Below, piece by piece: positions 62,217 to 64,000 of a stretch of 64,000 bases of DNA. Below the pieces are notes generated by a model. The model made no database searches and was not told the origin of the DNA. It saw only the letters and a list, made by a program, of their open reading frames with translations. Source of the DNA: Streptomyces flaveolus. Lineage in GTDB: Bacteria > Actinomycetota > Actinomycetes > Streptomycetales > Streptomycetaceae. A program made the translations under genes and the position numbers. Each line of letters begins with the position of its first letter. The stretch's first letter is position 1. Location of the stretch: NCBI RefSeq assembly GCF_000716535.1, contig NZ_JNWV01000023.1, positions 1 through 64,000 on the forward strand. The letters run 5' to 3'.

Positions 62217-63665
62217 TCAGTCCTCTTTCTTCTTACGGGGCAGTTTCTGATGTACCTCTTCAGCCTTCCGGGACTTGTCGGGCCGCTCGCTGGAGGGTTC
62301 CGTTTCCCTCTTGCCACGCGCCGCCGTTTCGGACGTTCGCGCGACTCCGCTGCTTGGTGTGACCGGTGCGGTGCTGTGAGCGGGCGGGGGCGTGGTGCCG
62401 TGGGTAGGTGTGTCGGTGGCGGGCGTCCGGCTCGGCACAGCGGAGGCGGGGCTCGAAGCTTGGTCGTGGCCGGTGACATGAAGCTGCCCGGCGGGGACGT
62501 CGCGGGTGGCGGGCTCGGCAGGGTTAGATCCCGCTGCTTCGCTGGGCACGGACGCGCCTGGCGTGTGGGCTTTCGCGGAGGGGCTGCTCACCGCCCGTGT
62601 CGCTGTGTGGTGCGCGGATCCGTCGGATACGGCGACAGTGGCGGCCATGGCAGCCGCCAGCGCGGCGGCCGTGCCGGCGACCAGGTAGCGTCCGCGCGTG
62701 GACGCGGCCTTCGGTGCGACCGTTCCGGCGCCGTGCGGTGCATGCGGGTGCGTGAGGTCGGCCCATGCCGGTACCTGCTCGGGAACCAGGCTCGTGACGT
62801 CGGCCGCGGGTGGGACGGGCCTGGGACCGGTCGACTCGGCCAGGGCGGCCAGGGCGGTCAGGGTCCGGGCGCAGTCGTCGGCTGACGGGCGGGCCTGCGC
62901 TTCCAGGGCGGTCATGTCACCCAGCAGGGCCGCGAACCCCTCCGGCAGGGAATCGGGCAGTTCGGGCCGCCGGTGGAGCCGCGCGATCGCGGCCTCCAGG
63001 GGAGCACCGTCGTATTCGAGCCGGCTCGTGACGCATTCGAGGAGCACCAGCCCGAGGGCGTAGACGTCGGCTGACGGGCCGACGGACTGGCCGAGCACCT
63101 GCTCGGGAGACAGGTAGGCGGCCGTGCCGATGAGCGTGCCGGTGGTGGTGCGGGTGGTGGCGTCAAGCAGGCGGGAGATGCCGAAGTCGGTCAGGTGGGG
63201 GCGGCCGGACGTGTCCAGGATGATGTTCGACGGTTTCACGTCGCGGTGAACGATGCCTGCGTCGTGCGCGTGGGCCAGAGCACGCGCGAGGTCGGCCCCG
63301 AGGGCAGCGGTCTCCCCGGGGGACAGGGGTCCCTCGGTGATGCGTGCCTTCAGCGTAGGGCCGTCGATCAGCTCCATCACCAGGTAGGCACGTCCGTCGT
63401 GCCGGCCGGCGTCGTAGACGGTGACCAGGCCCGGGTGTCCCAACCGGGCAAGGATCACCGCCTCGTTGTGGAAGCCGTCCTCCCTGTCGTCACCGGTGCC
63501 GACGCGGAAGACCTTGACGGCCACCGGTCGTCGCAGACGCAGGTCGAAGCCACGGTGGACGTCACCGGCGCCGCCCGAGCCGATGACCGCGTCCAGGCGG
63601 TAGCGCCCGCCCAGCACTTGTGCGGAACACCGGAACGGCGCCAGAGCCGACTGGCGGAGCCTCAT
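62217..63665 (-). CDS. Serine/threonine protein kinase
   Basis: A 482-residue membrane-anchored kinase. The glycine loop is IGSGGAGDVHRG, the ATP lysine K51 in VAVKVF, the catalytic loop HRDVKPSN, and the metal motif DFG, followed by GTAAYLSPEQ. A single hydrophobic helix near residue 340 (YLVAGTAAALAAAMAATVAV) is followed by a Thr/Ser/Pro-rich extracellular tail ending in a basic KKKED. The layout matches Streptomyces Pkn-type receptor kinases, but no PASTA domain is present. GGGAG precedes the ATG. It is convergent with the SMI1 gene, 11 bp apart. Confidence 0.9.
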   Translation of the reverse strand: MRLRQSALAPFRCSAQVLGGRYRLDAVIGSGGAGDVHRGFDLRLRRPVAVKVFRVGTGDDREDGFHNEAVILARLGHPGLVTVYDAGRHDGRAYLVMELIDGPTLKARITEGPLSPGETAALGADLARALAHAHDAGIVHRDVKPSNIILDTSGRPHLTDFGISRLLDATTRTTTGTLIGTAAYLSPEQVLGQSVGPSADVYALGLVLLECVTSRLEYDGAPLEAAIARLHRRPELPDSLPEGFAALLGDMTALEAQARPSADDCARTLTALAALAESTGPRPVPPAADVTSLVPEQVPAWADLTHPHAPHGAGTVAPKAASTRGRYLVAGTAAALAAAMAATVAVSDGSAHHTATRAVSSPSAKAHTPGASVPSEAAGSNPAEPATRDVPAGQLHVTGHDQASSPASAVPSRTPATDTPTHGTTPPPAHSTAPVTPSSGVARTSETAARGKRETEPSSERPDKSRKAEEVHQKLPRKKKED

Positions 63666-63828
63666 GTCATCTCCCACTGCTTGTCCAGGTGCTGCCCACA
63701 GGTGCGCCTGCAAAGGGGGCGCCGCACACGCGTACCCATGAGGTGCCGAAGTACCCCTGCGCCCCGTTCCTCGACTCGATCGGTGAGGCTGTCGGTGTGC
63801 GTTCCGGGGCAGGCGTTCTGCTTGATCT

Positions 63829-64000
63829 TCATGGTCTGGCGTGGTCACGTTCGGCGATGGTCAAGGGGTCTGCCGGCCAAACGGGAAGTGGATCGTGTCC
63901 GCCGGGCAGGTGGGCGACATCCAGGCGGATCAACGTGCGTTCCACAACAGGGAGTTCGCGGGGCCATGCGGAGCCTGGTAAGGCGAGGAGGGATGCGGTC
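63829..64000 (-). pseudogene. Transposase fragment (NF041680-like) at right edge
   Basis: The minus-strand frame ending at TGA 63831-63829 reads ELPVVERTLIRLDVAHLPGG then HDPLPVWPADPLT. This resembles the middle of large actinomycete transposases (VV.GTLIRLQVDRLPG...PKPVWLW). Homology stops after PVWP, so it seems truncated; sequence beyond the right edge is unseen. Confidence 0.55.

Noticed and set aside
1..64000. tRNA or rRNA gene, or antibiotic biosynthetic cluster
   Set aside because: Reading both strands gave no cloverleaf or rRNA stretch I could support, and no PKS, NRPS, terpene or RiPP core enzyme is present.

Overview
The window is about 71% GC, with strong third-position GC, GTG and TTG starts, GGAGG-type ribosome binding sites and gene families typical of Streptomyces. 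It reads as accessory chromosome of a Streptomyces-like actinomycete. Both edges run into transposase sequence. Several gene scraps lie between intact genes (IS256-type and IS5-type transposases, XdhC, ATP-dependent DNA ligase, aldehyde dehydrogenase), so this is a region of frequent gain and loss. I saw no rRNA, tRNA, CRISPR array or replication origin.

Layout. (1) 1-3.4 kb: truncated IS5-type element, HAD phosphatase, DUF6891-type protein, GNAT acetyltransferase. (2) 3.6-15.8 kb: a sugar-uptake and glycosidase locus. A GH110 alpha-1,3-galactosidase and a GH95 alpha-L-fucosidase are divergent. They are followed by a LacI-type regulator and an operon of an unassigned glycosidase, a sugar ABC importer (binding lipoprotein and two permeases) and a GH36-like alpha-galactosidase. 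Galactosidase, fucosidase and importer together suggest import and cytoplasmic dismantling of fucosylated alpha-galactosides, the linkages of a B-type Gal-alpha-1,3-(Fuc-alpha-1,2)-Gal motif. (3) 16-27 kb: metalloprotease, HAD protein, RlmA/TlrB-like rRNA methyltransferase with a structured leader, Tat-exported epoxide hydrolase, large LuxR-type ATPase regulator, DUF202 and DUF1254 proteins.

(4) 28-42.5 kb is the most interesting part: a catabolic island. It has a MarR regulator; an APC permease, PuuC-like aldehyde dehydrogenase and PuuD-like gamma-glutamyl hydrolase; a seven-gene operon of ferredoxin, ferredoxin reductase, acetoacetate-decarboxylase-like protein, HpaE-, HpaD- and HpaG-like homoprotocatechuate enzymes and a TetR regulator; then a divergent glutamine-synthetase-like ligase and cytochrome P450, and a tautomerase. 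I infer import and gamma-glutamylation of an aromatic amine, P450 oxidation, deglutamylation, aldehyde oxidation and meta ring cleavage. Four copies of a palindrome close to RTTTGG-NN-CCRAAC lie on the promoters of the MarR gene, the permease, the ferredoxin operon and the ligase gene, tying the island into one regulon. A 30-bp tandem repeat with a 120-bp higher-order period lies between the TetR gene and the permease.

(5) 42.9-64 kb is a mosaic: two divergent SDR/XRE pairs, an MFS exporter, a DeoR/DUF4406/Nudix cassette with a palindromic operator, a very small secreted protein, a secreted repeat protein, an ABM-like monooxygenase, a double GNAT, a Y-family polymerase homologue that seems to lack its catalytic acidic motif, GDPD, RibD-like reductase, EamA transporter, SMI1/KNR4 protein and a Ser/Thr kinase.
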